DNA of 27,933 nt from contig JADLCZ010000023.1 of the NCBI GenBank assembly GCA_020846955.1, forward strand, positions 1 through 27,933, given 5' to 3'. Below are positions 7,031 to 15,329 of the stretch, piece by piece. A program made the position numbers and the translations under genes. The stretch comes from Candidatus Nomurabacteria bacterium. GTDB lineage: Bacteria; Patescibacteriota; Minisyncoccia; Phycocordibacterales; UBA9973. The stretch's first letter is position 1. Each line of letters opens with the position of its first letter. The notes below the pieces were generated by a model. The model searched no databases. It was not told where the DNA came from and worked only from the letters and a program-made list of their open reading frames with translations.

Positions 7031-7393
7031 ATGACATACAGTATAAAATCATACAAAGATTTAATTGTTTGGCAGAAGGGGTATGAACTTGTAAAGCAGG
7101 TTTATAAAATTACTTCGAAACTTCCTCAGGCTGAAGTGTTTGCTTTGCAATCACAAATGCGTCGTTCTGCTGTGTCTATTGTTTCAAATATAGCAGAAGG
7201 TAGTAGTAGAAAAACTAGAAAAGATTATTGTCAGTTTATGCATATTGCTTACGGCTCAACATCTGAATTAGAGACTCAATTATTTCTCTGTAAAGACTTA
7301 TACAACATTCCTGTAGAATCACAACTTGAATTAATCACAGAAGTAAGTAAAATGTTAAGAGCTATTATTAATAAACTAGAACCTAGCAACTAG
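7031..7393 (+). CDS. Four-helix-bundle protein (S23 / 23S rRNA intervening-sequence family)
   Basis: 120 residues. Diagnostic motifs are SYKDLIVWQKGYELVKQVY near the N-terminus, LQSQMRRSAVSIVSNIAEG in the middle and YGSTSELETQL toward the end, which define the S23/IVS family; the diversity-generating retroelement protein Avd has a related fold. Members form basic pentameric helical barrels and are thought to bind nucleic acid, but their role outside retroelements is unknown. The last residues (LEPSN) and the stop codon are encoded by the CTAG-type repeat, so this gene physically runs into the right end of the block. The ATG lies 1 nt after the previous stop. Confidence 0.9.
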   Translation: MTYSIKSYKDLIVWQKGYELVKQVYKITSKLPQAEVFALQSQMRRSAVSIVSNIAEGSSRKTRKDYCQFMHIAYGSTSELETQLFLCKDLYNIPVESQLELITEVSKMLRAIINKLEPSN

Positions 7394-7407
7394 AACCTAA
7401 TCACTAA
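7375..7407. repeat. CTAG-type repeat, right end of accessory block
   Basis: Units CTAGAACCTAG, CAACTAG and AACCTAATCACTAAT. The stretch 7390-7406 (CTAGAACCTAATCACTA) is the exact reverse complement of 6403-6419. It encodes the C-terminus and stop of the four-helix-bundle gene and ends 5 nt before rseP. Confidence 0.8.
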
Positions 7408-7412
7408 TCCAC

Positions 7413-8507
7413 ATGAATATAATAATTTTTATAATAATATTGCTTGTTTTGGTTGTGTCCCATGAATTTGGGCATTTTATTGTTGCTAAAAAGGCGGGGA
7501 TACGGGTAGATGAATTTGCTTTTGGTTTCAAGCCACGACTTTGGAGTATTAAGAAAGGCGAGACTACATATAGTATCAATGCACTGCCTATTGGTGGATA
7601 TGTATCAATCTTTGGCGAGAACCCAAATGATGAGAATACAAATGGTCCAGACCGTGATAGGAGCTTCGTACATAAGCCAAAATATATCCAGGCACTAGTA
7701 CTTGTTGCAGGAGTTGTCATGAATTTCCTTGTAGCATGGTTACTATTTACAGTTGGGTTTATGACAGGATTACCATCATCTGTTACGAATGCGCCAGTTG
7801 GATCAAATATTACAAATGCTGAGCTTGCTGTAACGAGTGTATTGAAGGATTCTCCTGCAGAGATTGCTGGATTGAAAACTGGTGATAGGATAAAACAACT
7901 TTATGTTGTTGATGACATGACAGAAGTCCCATCTATCGAAAGCCTTAAATATTTTATTCGTAAACATAGTACAGAAAATATTACAGTTGAATTTACTCGT
8001 AAATCTACAGAGATGAAAACAAATATTGTACCAAAGGCCGGACTTGTAGAAGGTGAGGCAGGGATTGGAATTGGTATGGATATGATTGGGACTTTGAAAT
8101 TACCTATACACAAAGCACTATGGCAGGGATTGAAATTATCGGCAAATGTATTCGTAGCTACAGTTGTAGGATTCTATACACTAATACACAATGCTGTAAT
8201 CGGCCAGGGTGATATGTCAGCGGTGACTGGACCTGTAGGGATTGTGGGCGTTGTTGGTAATGCCATGAGCTTCGGTTTCGTTTATCTACTTTCATTTACG
8301 GCACTTATATCTATAAATCTTGCAGTTATAAATTTGATTCCATTTCCAGCTCTAGATGGTGGAAGATTACTATTCCTACTTATTGAAAAAATAAAGGGTT
8401 CAAGAATAAAACCTAAAATTGCAAACGTAGTAAATTTTATCGGATTTTGCCTATTGATGCTTTTGATGATTGTTGTAACTTTCAATGACATTAAAAAATT
8501 GTTTTAA
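7413..8507 (+). CDS. rseP: Site-2 protease RseP, intramembrane zinc metalloprotease with PDZ domain
   Basis: 364 residues. The zinc motif HEFGH (residues 17-21) lies in the first membrane span, followed by KKAGIRVDEFAFGFKPRL. A PDZ-like domain is centred on SPAEIAGLKTGDRIKQL. The second catalytic motif NLIPFPALDGG near residue 300 supplies the aspartate ligand, and a terminal span follows. RseP cleaves transmembrane substrates such as anti-sigma factors and signal-peptide remnants; the substrate here cannot be told. No Shine-Dalgarno is seen, and the CTAG-type repeat lies directly upstream, so the insertion could affect its expression. Confidence 0.95.
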   Translation: MNIIIFIIILLVLVVSHEFGHFIVAKKAGIRVDEFAFGFKPRLWSIKKGETTYSINALPIGGYVSIFGENPNDENTNGPDRDRSFVHKPKYIQALVLVAGVVMNFLVAWLLFTVGFMTGLPSSVTNAPVGSNITNAELAVTSVLKDSPAEIAGLKTGDRIKQLYVVDDMTEVPSIESLKYFIRKHSTENITVEFTRKSTEMKTNIVPKAGLVEGEAGIGIGMDMIGTLKLPIHKALWQGLKLSANVFVATVVGFYTLIHNAVIGQGDMSAVTGPVGIVGVVGNAMSFGFVYLLSFTALISINLAVINLIPFPALDGGRLLFLLIEKIKGSRIKPKIANVVNFIGFCLLMLLMIVVTFNDIKKLF

Positions 8508-8524
8508 AATATAAATATTTTTGC

Positions 8525-8553
8525 TTGTAATGTCAATTTTTTTGTGATATAGT
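8525..8553 (+). promoter_or_regulatory. Sigma70-type promoter of typA
   Basis: -35 TTGTAA (8525-8530), 17-nt spacer, -10 TATAGT (8548-8553) preceded by TGA (extended -10). Transcription should begin near 8560, giving a leader of about 47 nt, longer than for most genes here. Confidence 0.65.
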
Positions 8554-8568
8554 GCTTGCATAACAACC

Positions 8569-8593
8569 CTCGCCTTAAGGCGATTTATTTTTT
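8569..8593 (+). terminator. Short terminator-like hairpin in the typA leader
   Basis: TCGCC-TTAA-GGCGA (8570-8583) followed by TTTATTTTTT. It lies between the predicted transcription start and the ATG, so it could act as an attenuator. The stem has only 5 bp. Confidence 0.4.
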
Positions 8594-8606
8594 AACAAAA
8601 TTAAGT

Positions 8607-10403
8607 ATGGAAATTAGAAACATCGCAATTATAGCTCACGTGGACCATGGCAAGACAACTCTTACAGATGAGTTGATGAAGCAGTGCGGAATGAATGATG
8701 CAGGACTTACAATGGATTCCAATGCTCTTGAACAAGAGCGGGGTATTACCATTTACTCCAAAAATACTTCTGTTAATTACAAAGGTACAAAGATCAATAT
8801 AGTGGATACACCAGGTCACGCGGACTTTGGCTCGGAAGTGGAGCGTGTGTTGCGTGCCATTGACTCTGTGTTATTACTCGTAGATGCACAAGAGGGCCCA
8901 ATGCCACAGACTCGCTTCGTATTGAAGAAGTCTCTTGAGCTTGGACTCAAGCCTATTGTCGTGATAAATAAAATAGACAAACCAGCTGCCAATCCTGATC
9001 GTGTACACGAAGAAGTATTGGAATTATTTTTAGAATTGGGAGCCAATGAAGAACAAATAGACTTCAAGACAATCTATGCAATTGGAAGGCAAGGTATAGC
9101 AAAGAGGAATATGTCAGATGACTCAAAAGATCTGACTCCACTCCTTGATCTAGTACTCGAAGATGTCCCAGAAGCTTCAAAGAACCCAGAGGATCCTTTT
9201 GTTGCACAAGTATTTAATCTTGGTTATGACAATTTCCTTGGCCGTTTGGCTATTGTGCGAGCATACAGTGGTTCTATTAAGTCAGGATCAACTATTTTTG
9301 TAAAGAAGCCAGATGGCGAGACTCGTACTGCCAAGATTACAAAGATGTTTACATTTCATGGTATTGCCCGTAAAGATGCCGATGTGTTAACAACAGGTGA
9401 CATTGCAATCGTAGCAGGAATCCCTGATGTATTTATCGGAGAGACAATTTCTATAAATGCAGATGCAAATCCTATGCCATCTATTGCTATCGACGAGCCG
9501 ACAATCTCTTTGAACTTTTTAGTGAACGACTCACCATTTGCAGGACGAGAAGGTAAATTTGTTACAGGAAGACAGATTCGTGAAAGACTCGAAAAAGAGC
9601 TTGAAATAAACGTAGGATTGAAAATTAATTTTGATGGTACAGACCAAGAAGAAATGCAAGAAGGGTATCTTGTGTACGGCCGTGGAGAGTTGCATATCGC
9701 CGTGTTGCTTGAAAACATGCGCCGCGAAGGATATGAGCTACAAGTATCTCAACCACATGTAATCATCAAAGAAGAAAATGGTAAAAAGCTAGAGCCATAC
9801 GAAGAAGTGACTATAGATGTAAGAAGTGAGTTCTCTGGAACTGTAATAGAAAAACTTTCTCAAAGAAAAGGAATTTTAACAAGCATGAATGAAAAAGAAG
9901 GTATTACTCGAATCTTAATAGAAATTCCAACCCGTGGACTTCTTGGTTATCGTGGACAATTCGTTGTGGATACAAAAGGTGAAGGATTACTCTCATCACA
10001 ATTTATAGGATTCAAAAATTATGCAGGTGAGATCAAGAAACGTGATGTCGGATCAATGACAAGTATGACCAGTGGTATGGCTGTTGCTTTTGCTCTATGG
10101 AATCTTCAAGAACGTGGATTATTGTATGTAGATCATGGTACAGAAGTATACGAAGGTATGGTTATTGGTAATGTCACAAAGGGGGACGAAATGGCAGTGA
10201 ATCCGATCAAAGGTAAACAACTTACTAACATGCGAGCAAGTGGTACTGATGAAGCTGTGAATGTGAAGCCACCGTATACACTATCTATTGAGCGCGGTTT
10301 GGAAATTATCGCTGATGATGAATACCTAGAAATTACTCCAAAAAGCGTCCGCTTGAGAAAAAAGTTCCTTACAGAACAAGCTCGGTCAAAGAATAAACGA
10401 TAA
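8607..10403 (+). CDS. typA: Translational GTPase TypA/BipA
   Basis: 598 residues from ATG 8607 (MEIRNIAIIAHVDHGKTTL). The upstream in-frame ATG at 8556 lies in the promoter and leader hairpin region and is rejected. GTPase motifs are intact: G1 AHVDHGKT, G2 RGITI, G3 DTPGHADFG, G4 NKID. The C-terminal half includes GRGELHIAVLLENMRREGYE and PTRGLLGYRGQF, specific to TypA. TypA binds ribosomes and supports assembly of the large subunit and growth under stress or cold. It is transcribed from its own promoter with a possible attenuator. Confidence 0.97.
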   Translation: MEIRNIAIIAHVDHGKTTLTDELMKQCGMNDAGLTMDSNALEQERGITIYSKNTSVNYKGTKINIVDTPGHADFGSEVERVLRAIDSVLLLVDAQEGPMPQTRFVLKKSLELGLKPIVVINKIDKPAANPDRVHEEVLELFLELGANEEQIDFKTIYAIGRQGIAKRNMSDDSKDLTPLLDLVLEDVPEASKNPEDPFVAQVFNLGYDNFLGRLAIVRAYSGSIKSGSTIFVKKPDGETRTAKITKMFTFHGIARKDADVLTTGDIAIVAGIPDVFIGETISINADANPMPSIAIDEPTISLNFLVNDSPFAGREGKFVTGRQIRERLEKELEINVGLKINFDGTDQEEMQEGYLVYGRGELHIAVLLENMRREGYELQVSQPHVIIKEENGKKLEPYEEVTIDVRSEFSGTVIEKLSQRKGILTSMNEKEGITRILIEIPTRGLLGYRGQFVVDTKGEGLLSSQFIGFKNYAGEIKKRDVGSMTSMTSGMAVAFALWNLQERGLLYVDHGTEVYEGMVIGNVTKGDEMAVNPIKGKQLTNMRASGTDEAVNVKPPYTLSIERGLEIIADDEYLEITPKSVRLRKKFLTEQARSKNKR

Positions 10404-10449
10404 ATAAAACCTTTATTTTACAATGTTATTTACATTATGCAATAGAGAG

Positions 10450-10478
10450 TTGACTTTATACGATAGTAATGATATTAT
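10450..10478 (+). promoter_or_regulatory. Near-consensus sigma70 promoter
   Basis: TTGACT (10450-10455), 17-nt spacer, TGA + TATTAT (10473-10478). It is one of the best promoter matches in the window, in the 114-nt typA to sigma4/HARE gap. Transcription would start near 10485, about 33 nt before ATG 10518. Confidence 0.8.
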
Positions 10479-10517
10479 AGAAAAAGTAATTTATTATAAA
10501 TATTAAAAAATAATCAA

Positions 10518-11552
10518 ATGCCAAACCATACAATTAGTTTCAAGCCAAAACAAGTTACAAAAAGAATTCTTTCAGGGCTCCCTGAACGTGCAAATAAAGT
10601 AGTTGTGCGTCGTTTTGGCCTTGGTGACAAACCTGAGCGTATGACACTTGAAGCTATTGGTCAAACTTATGGTATTACTCGTGAACGTGTTCGTCAGATA
10701 GAGAATGCAGCATTGACCCTTATCCGTAAATCAGAGAGTTACAAGAACGAAAAAGCTACTTTTGAAGAATTAAAAAATATAGTACACGAACTAGGTGCTA
10801 TTGTTTCCGAAGACGATTTACTTGGGCATGTATCCAAGGATCCTCAGGTTCAGAATCACATACACCTTTACTTAACATTGGGTGATGATTTCAAAAAAGA
10901 AAAGGAGGATGAACATTTCAAATCTCGATGGAGTGTGAATAGTGACGTATCTACTGCTGTGCATTCAGCTCTCAAGAATTTGTACGCGAACTTGTCCGAT
11001 GATGAATTAGTTTCTGAAACTGATCTTGTTAATCGTTTCCTAGAAGAGGTAAAAGATTTGTCCGAGAAATACCGCAATGAAGAGATTGCAAAAAGATGGT
11101 TATCAATATCAAAATCAATCACAAAGAATCCTCTTGGTGAATGGGGTAAATCTACATCTGCAAATATCAAGACTCGTGGGATCAAGGATTATGCATTCCT
11201 TATGATGCGCAAACACGGTAGCCCAATGCACTTCCGAGAAGTTGCCAAAGCAATTACTGATACATTTAACAAAAAGACTCATACAGCAACCTGCCACAAC
11301 GAGCTGATAAAGGACTCTAGATTCGTACTTGTTGGCCGTGGTATATACGCTCTGAAGGAATGGGGATACAAGACTGGAGTCGTCCGAGATGTTATTAAGG
11401 AATTGATTAAAAAGAATGGACCAATGACAAAAGAAGATATAGTTGAGCAAGTCATGAAGGAGAGATATCTAAAGAAGAATACAATTCTAGTAAATCTACA
11501 AAACTCAAAATATTTCAAAAAGAATAAACAAGGTCAGTACGGTATAGCCTAA
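10518..11552 (+). CDS. DNA-binding protein: sigma-70 region 4 HTH fused to HARE-HTH
   Basis: 344 residues. The N-terminus (about 10-72) is a sigma region 4: PERMTLEAIGQTYGITRERV then RQIENAALTLIRK, with the classic R-V-R-Q-I-E recognition helix. There is no region 2, so it cannot open a promoter alone. The C-terminal half has a HARE-HTH (as in RNA polymerase delta): GSPMHFREVAKAITDTFN, then ELIKDSRFVLVGRGIYAL, followed by a second winged helix (VRDVIKELIKKNGPMTKEDI). It is probably a transcription regulator that contacts RNA polymerase or -35 DNA. It stands alone between a strong promoter and a terminator. Confidence 0.8.
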   Translation: MPNHTISFKPKQVTKRILSGLPERANKVVVRRFGLGDKPERMTLEAIGQTYGITRERVRQIENAALTLIRKSESYKNEKATFEELKNIVHELGAIVSEDDLLGHVSKDPQVQNHIHLYLTLGDDFKKEKEDEHFKSRWSVNSDVSTAVHSALKNLYANLSDDELVSETDLVNRFLEEVKDLSEKYRNEEIAKRWLSISKSITKNPLGEWGKSTSANIKTRGIKDYAFLMMRKHGSPMHFREVAKAITDTFNKKTHTATCHNELIKDSRFVLVGRGIYALKEWGYKTGVVRDVIKELIKKNGPMTKEDIVEQVMKERYLKKNTILVNLQNSKYFKKNKQGQYGIA

Positions 11553-11571
11553 AGATCTAAATAATAAAAAG

Positions 11572-11593
11572 CTCCCAAATTTGGGAGTTTTTT
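11572..11593 (+). terminator. Rho-independent terminator
   Basis: CTCCCAAA / TTTGGGAG (11572-11587) followed by TTTTTT. It ends the sigma4/HARE gene. A short A-run before the stem could allow weak use from the other strand. Confidence 0.85.
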
Positions 11594-11603
11594 ATTATTA
11601 ATA

Positions 11604-11612
11604 TGATATAAT
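11604..11612 (+). promoter_or_regulatory. Extended -10 of the membrane protein-mltG operon
   Basis: TGA + TATAAT (11607-11612), 11 nt before ATG 11624, directly after the terminator. The predicted leader is about 5 nt. Confidence 0.6.
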
Positions 11613-11623
11613 ATTCTATACAT

Positions 11624-12916
11624 ATGTTAGGGGAATTTTTTGCAAATCATAATATTATAAATATCATAATCATAATAATTGGTTATCTTATGCCGTTGCC
11701 ACTTTCGTATGTAGCATTTCATTTCTGGCATCATTATAGAACTGAAAGATTCATCGCAGGTATGAAATGGACATTACTTGAGGTACAAGTCCCGCGTGAG
11801 GTCAATAAATCTCCTTCAGCAATGGAATTAATATTTACTAATGCATTTTTCCACAAGAGTGGTAAAGGATTCTGGGAGCAATATATTCAAGGTGCACCAT
11901 GGATGTGGTTTTCTTTGGAAATGGTTGGTATTGATGGCAAGGTGCATTTCTATATTCGTACTCCTAGTCGTATAAGAGGATTAGTAGAAACGCAAATATA
12001 TGCTCAGTACCCTCAAGCAAAGGTAATAGAATCCGAGGACTATGTCTTCCATGTACCAAAGATCACTAAGCATGGTAATTGGTATATGTGGGGTTGTGAA
12101 TACAAGAAGGCACTTCATGACGCACGCCCTATCAAGACGTACCGCGATATGGAAGAAATGGAAAGTGGCACAAAAGAAGAGTATAAAGTCGACCCGATTA
12201 CACCCGTGATAGAATTCCTCGGATCACTTGCAAAAGGTGAGCAAGTTTGGATACAGATTATTGTGCGTCAAACTCTTAAGAAGTACCACAGTCATAAATT
12301 AAAAAAGCATGTTGATTTCTATACTGCGGCCCAGGAGCACTTGGATGAGCTATTGGCCCCGTACACAAAGGTTGGTAAGGGTGGAGGATTGGGAGGCAGA
12401 GATTCACTCGAAGTTCGTGCACCGGCATATCTTGACCCTGTTATTAAGAAGAGTGTTAGAAATCTAGAAGAGGTACATTTCGATTGTGGTATACGTGTTG
12501 TGACATTGGCCAATAAGCAATATGTCTCTGAAGCAAATTTCAACAATCTACGCCGAAATTCTCGTTTGATATGGCGTCAATATGCATCTCCTTCTCTCAA
12601 TGAGCTTGAGCGTTTCAATTCGACTCAGTTCGATTCACCATTTGCTGATCCAACTGGACTTGTTTTAACTAAAATGAAGGCCCGCATGGTCAACTTCTAT
12701 AGACTTAGAGTTATGTTCCATCCACCGCTACAATACAGCTTCAAATACCACCCACTTATTAAGACTTTCTTTCCTTCAGGAAGTCCAGAAATTTTCGTAA
12801 TGAGTTCTGAAGAATTGGCAACCATTTTCCACTTCCCAGGTATGGTATCGGAGGCTCCTACATTCAAGCGTGTGGAGTCAAAGATAGCAAAGCCACCATC
12901 AAATTTGCCCTCATAA
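11624..12916 (+). CDS. Conserved membrane-anchored protein of unknown function
   Basis: 430 residues. An N-terminal span at about 10-33 (NIINIIIIIIGYLMPLPLSY) is followed by FHFWHHYRTERF and a large cytoplasmic-type domain. The stretch LLEVQVPREVNKSPSAMELI, the GKGFWEQYIQGAPWMWFSLE block and VETQIYAQYPQAKVIESEDY resemble a domain I associate with the N-terminal half of large VirD4/TraG-like proteins in candidate-phyla genomes; that link is from memory and unverified. There is no Walker A or B, so it is not an ATPase. The run GKGGGLGGRDS at about 251-261 is probably a flexible linker. It leads an operon with mltG (3-nt gap), suggesting an envelope role. Confidence 0.6.
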   Translation: MLGEFFANHNIINIIIIIIGYLMPLPLSYVAFHFWHHYRTERFIAGMKWTLLEVQVPREVNKSPSAMELIFTNAFFHKSGKGFWEQYIQGAPWMWFSLEMVGIDGKVHFYIRTPSRIRGLVETQIYAQYPQAKVIESEDYVFHVPKITKHGNWYMWGCEYKKALHDARPIKTYRDMEEMESGTKEEYKVDPITPVIEFLGSLAKGEQVWIQIIVRQTLKKYHSHKLKKHVDFYTAAQEHLDELLAPYTKVGKGGGLGGRDSLEVRAPAYLDPVIKKSVRNLEEVHFDCGIRVVTLANKQYVSEANFNNLRRNSRLIWRQYASPSLNELERFNSTQFDSPFADPTGLVLTKMKARMVNFYRLRVMFHPPLQYSFKYHPLIKTFFPSGSPEIFVMSSEELATIFHFPGMVSEAPTFKRVESKIAKPPSNLPS

Positions 12917-12919
12917 TTT

Positions 12920-13834
12920 ATGTCAGAAATAATTATATCCGAAGAGTATATAAACAAGCGAAAGAAAATTCGTTTGTTTGTGATTTTTGGATCAATATTA
13001 TTTATTTTAATATTATTCTATTTTTTTGTTATTAGGGGGACTAAAATAGAAAAACCAATCATTATTCATATTTCAAAAGGTGACACAATTGAAAATATTG
13101 CTCTAGAATTGGATAACAAAGGAATAATTCGTTCTGCATTATTTCTACAATCTTTCATCGCATTTATTGGCGGAGATGAGAAAATAAATTTGGGTGATTA
13201 CTATTTTGACAAGAGAATATCACTACCGCGTGTTGCGTATAGATTAGCACGTGGTATTCACAATATAGAGCCCCTGAAGATTACAATTCCTGAAGGAAGT
13301 AACAACAAGGAGATCGCTATAATACTTGGTAAGAAATTGCCTGACTTTGATACCGAATTATTCTTGAATTCAGTTGATAATCTTCAAGGCAGACTTTTCC
13401 CTGATACTTATTTCTTCTATCCGATGACAAAAATAGATGAAATAGTGAATCTACTTTCAAATACATTTAATCGTAAGACTAAGGAAATTCTAAATACTGG
13501 CTACAAAAATTATAATTCCAATCAAATACTTACAATGGCATCTATTGTCGAGGAAGAATCAAAAGGGAATGGTGATCGTGATATTATCGCAGGAATTTTA
13601 TGGAAGAGGTTAGAGAAGGGTATGCTGCTACAAGTAGATGTTGCACCAGAGACATATAAAATAAGGGGTTTGCCAGCATACCCAATTACTAATTTTGGAC
13701 TTCAAACGCTAGCGGCAACAGTTAATCCAAAAGAAACTGTATACCTTTTCTATCTACACGATAAAGATGGTATGATACATCTGGCGAAAACATACACTGA
13801 ACATAAAAGTAACATTAAGAAATACCTAAAATGA
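12920..13834 (+). CDS. mltG: Endolytic murein transglycosylase MltG (YceG)
   Basis: 304 residues. One N-terminal span at about 18-38 anchors an extracytoplasmic enzyme. An early LysM-like part (IHISKGDTIENIALELDNKG) is followed by the YceG catalytic region: LQGRLFPDTYFFYP, then ILTMASIVEEESKG with the catalytic glutamate at E211, then GMLLQVDVAPETYKIRGLPA and AKTYTEHKSNIKKY. MltG cuts nascent glycan chains and sets their length. Between LQVDV and GLPAYPI the usual SPYNTY segment is shortened to a few residues, a small deletion near the active site. It ends in TGA, overlapping the next gene by 4 nt (ATGA). Confidence 0.93.
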   Translation: MSEIIISEEYINKRKKIRLFVIFGSILFILILFYFFVIRGTKIEKPIIIHISKGDTIENIALELDNKGIIRSALFLQSFIAFIGGDEKINLGDYYFDKRISLPRVAYRLARGIHNIEPLKITIPEGSNNKEIAIILGKKLPDFDTELFLNSVDNLQGRLFPDTYFFYPMTKIDEIVNLLSNTFNRKTKEILNTGYKNYNSNQILTMASIVEEESKGNGDRDIIAGILWKRLEKGMLLQVDVAPETYKIRGLPAYPITNFGLQTLAATVNPKETVYLFYLHDKDGMIHLAKTYTEHKSNIKKYLK

Positions 13835-14379
13835 GACACCACAAATTAGCATTTATAGACACAGAAACAACAGGTTTCGACCCCGATACGCATGAGCTTA
13901 TTGAAATAGGTATAGTACTTGTCGACCAAGATTGGAGCGGTGTTAGGCCAGTTTTTACTATTTTAGAAGAATTAGAAATCAAGATAAAGCCAGTTCATAT
14001 TGAGAGCGCAGATCCAATTTCATTAAAGATTAATAAATATAAAAAGGAAGACTGGGTAGACGCAAAGAGTTTAAAAGAATCATTGAAAATATTAAATACA
14101 AAAATAAAAGATTCTATAATGGTGGCTCACAATCTGTGTTTCGATGCGAGCTTTATCGATAGAGCCTACAAACAAACTGGTATAAAGAACGAAATGCATT
14201 ATTTACGGATAGATACTATCACAATGGCATTTGCCAAATTGCACAATAGAGATGATATAGATAAATATTCACTACGAACATTGTGCGAATATTTCAAAAT
14301 AGAAAACAAGAATGCTCATACAGCACTCTCGGATGCACGAGCTTTGTTTGAACTTTATAAACATTTAATAAATATATGA
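13831..14379 (+). CDS. DnaQ-like 3'-5' exonuclease (DEDDh)
   Basis: 182 residues. The Exo motifs are complete: Exo I AFIDTETTGFDP (D10, E12), Exo II VAHNLCFDASFID, and Exo III HTALSDARALFELY, with the histidine that defines the DEDDh class. It could be the polymerase III epsilon proofreading subunit, a RNase T-like enzyme or an oligoribonuclease-like enzyme; nothing in the sequence separates these. No polymerase domain is attached. It overlaps mltG and the methyltransferase by 4 nt each, so translation is probably coupled. Confidence 0.9.
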   Translation: MRHHKLAFIDTETTGFDPDTHELIEIGIVLVDQDWSGVRPVFTILEELEIKIKPVHIESADPISLKINKYKKEDWVDAKSLKESLKILNTKIKDSIMVAHNLCFDASFIDRAYKQTGIKNEMHYLRIDTITMAFAKLHNRDDIDKYSLRTLCEYFKIENKNAHTALSDARALFELYKHLINI

Positions 14380-15272
14380 TACTAAAAACTCTCAAAACTA
14401 AAGATTATGAATTACTTGATTCAGGCAATGGACTCAAATTGGAGCGCTATGGCAAGATTGTTTTTTCCCGTCCTGACCCTGAAGCATTGTGGAATTGTAA
14501 TTTGGCTACTAGTATTTGGGATAATGCAGATGCAATTTTTATTCGTCGTGGGACAAAATCTGAATGGAATTTGAAAGCAAATGTCCCGCCAAAATGGGAT
14601 ATAGAATTTGGAGGATATAAATTCATCATCAAGCCGACATCTTTCAAGCATACAGGACTTTTTCCAGAGCAATTGGCCAATTGGGATTGGATGAAGAGCG
14701 TTATAGAGAGGTCGTACCTCAAAGGGGCCCGAGGTCCGACCTCTAAAACCGAACCCATTTCTGTATTAAATTTATTTGGTTACACCGGTGGTGCAACATT
14801 GGCTTGTGCCGACGCAGGGGCTGAAGTAACTCATGTAGATGGGTCTAGAACTGCTGTGGCTTGGGCACGTGAGAATGCTGAGCTATCGGGACTCGCAGAC
14901 AAACCTATACGCTGGATAATAGATGATTGTATTATGTATTTGAAAAGGGAAGTTAAAAGAGGGCGCAAATATGATGCAGTTCTTATGGATCCACCAGCAT
15001 TTGGTCATGGGCCCAAGGATGAGCTTTGGAAAATTGAAGAGCAATTTATGGAACTAATTGATTTATGCAAGCAAGTCCTTTCCGACAACCCATTATTTGT
15101 CCTTATAAACGGCTATACAGCAGGGTATTCACCAGTTGCGTATGAAAACGTGCTAAAAGGCATGATGAATGATTCAAAAGGCAGTATAGAGATTGGAGAG
15201 CTTGCAATAGCAGAATCAAGTAGCGACAGATTGTTACCATGCGGTATATTTGCTCGCTGGAGCAAAGAATAA
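14376..15272 (+). CDS. Class I SAM-dependent methyltransferase, RlmI/RlmK-like, with in-frame palindromic insert
   Basis: 298 residues. The SAM-binding loop VLNLFGYTGGATLACADAGA (about 130-149), the acidic VTHVDGSRTAVAWARENAEL and the catalytic-type motif DAVLMDPPAFGHG place it in the RlmI/RlmK (Methyltrans_SAM) family, which makes 5-methylcytosine or 7-methylguanosine in 23S rRNA. The specific base is unknown. The N-terminal PUA-type domain of RlmI is not evident. Residues about 111-123 (ERSYLKGARGPTS), in the linker before the SAM loop, are encoded by an imperfect palindrome at 14707-14744 and interrupt the expected sequence WDWMKSVI...PISVLNLF. The ATG overlaps the exonuclease stop. Confidence 0.85.
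   Translation: MILKTLKTKDYELLDSGNGLKLERYGKIVFSRPDPEALWNCNLATSIWDNADAIFIRRGTKSEWNLKANVPPKWDIEFGGYKFIIKPTSFKHTGLFPEQLANWDWMKSVIERSYLKGARGPTSKTEPISVLNLFGYTGGATLACADAGAEVTHVDGSRTAVAWARENAELSGLADKPIRWIIDDCIMYLKREVKRGRKYDAVLMDPPAFGHGPKDELWKIEEQFMELIDLCKQVLSDNPLFVLINGYTAGYSPVAYENVLKGMMNDSKGSIEIGELAIAESSSDRLLPCGIFARWSKE
14707..14744. repeat. In-frame palindromic element in the methyltransferase gene
   Basis: Arms AGAGGTCGTACCTC (14707-14720) and GAGGTCCGACCTCT (14731-14744) pair with one mismatch around a 10-nt loop containing GGGCCC. It is much more GC-rich than the flanking gene. Confidence 0.75.
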
Positions 15273-15307
15273 CACACCTTTACTTCATATTGTATTTGTG
15301 TTATTTT
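15268..15307 (+). terminator. Weak terminator candidate after the methyltransferase operon
   Basis: AATAACACA (15268-15276, overlapping the stop) pairs with TGTGTTATT (15297-15305) across a 20-nt loop, followed by TTA. The stem is AT-rich and the U-tract poor. Confidence 0.35.
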
Positions 15308-15329
15308 AGATTGAAATAAAGCAAATATT

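Noticed and set aside
8556..8606. ATG 8556 as start of typA
   Set aside because: It sits at the predicted transcription start and leader hairpin; the family N-terminus begins at the ATG at 8607.
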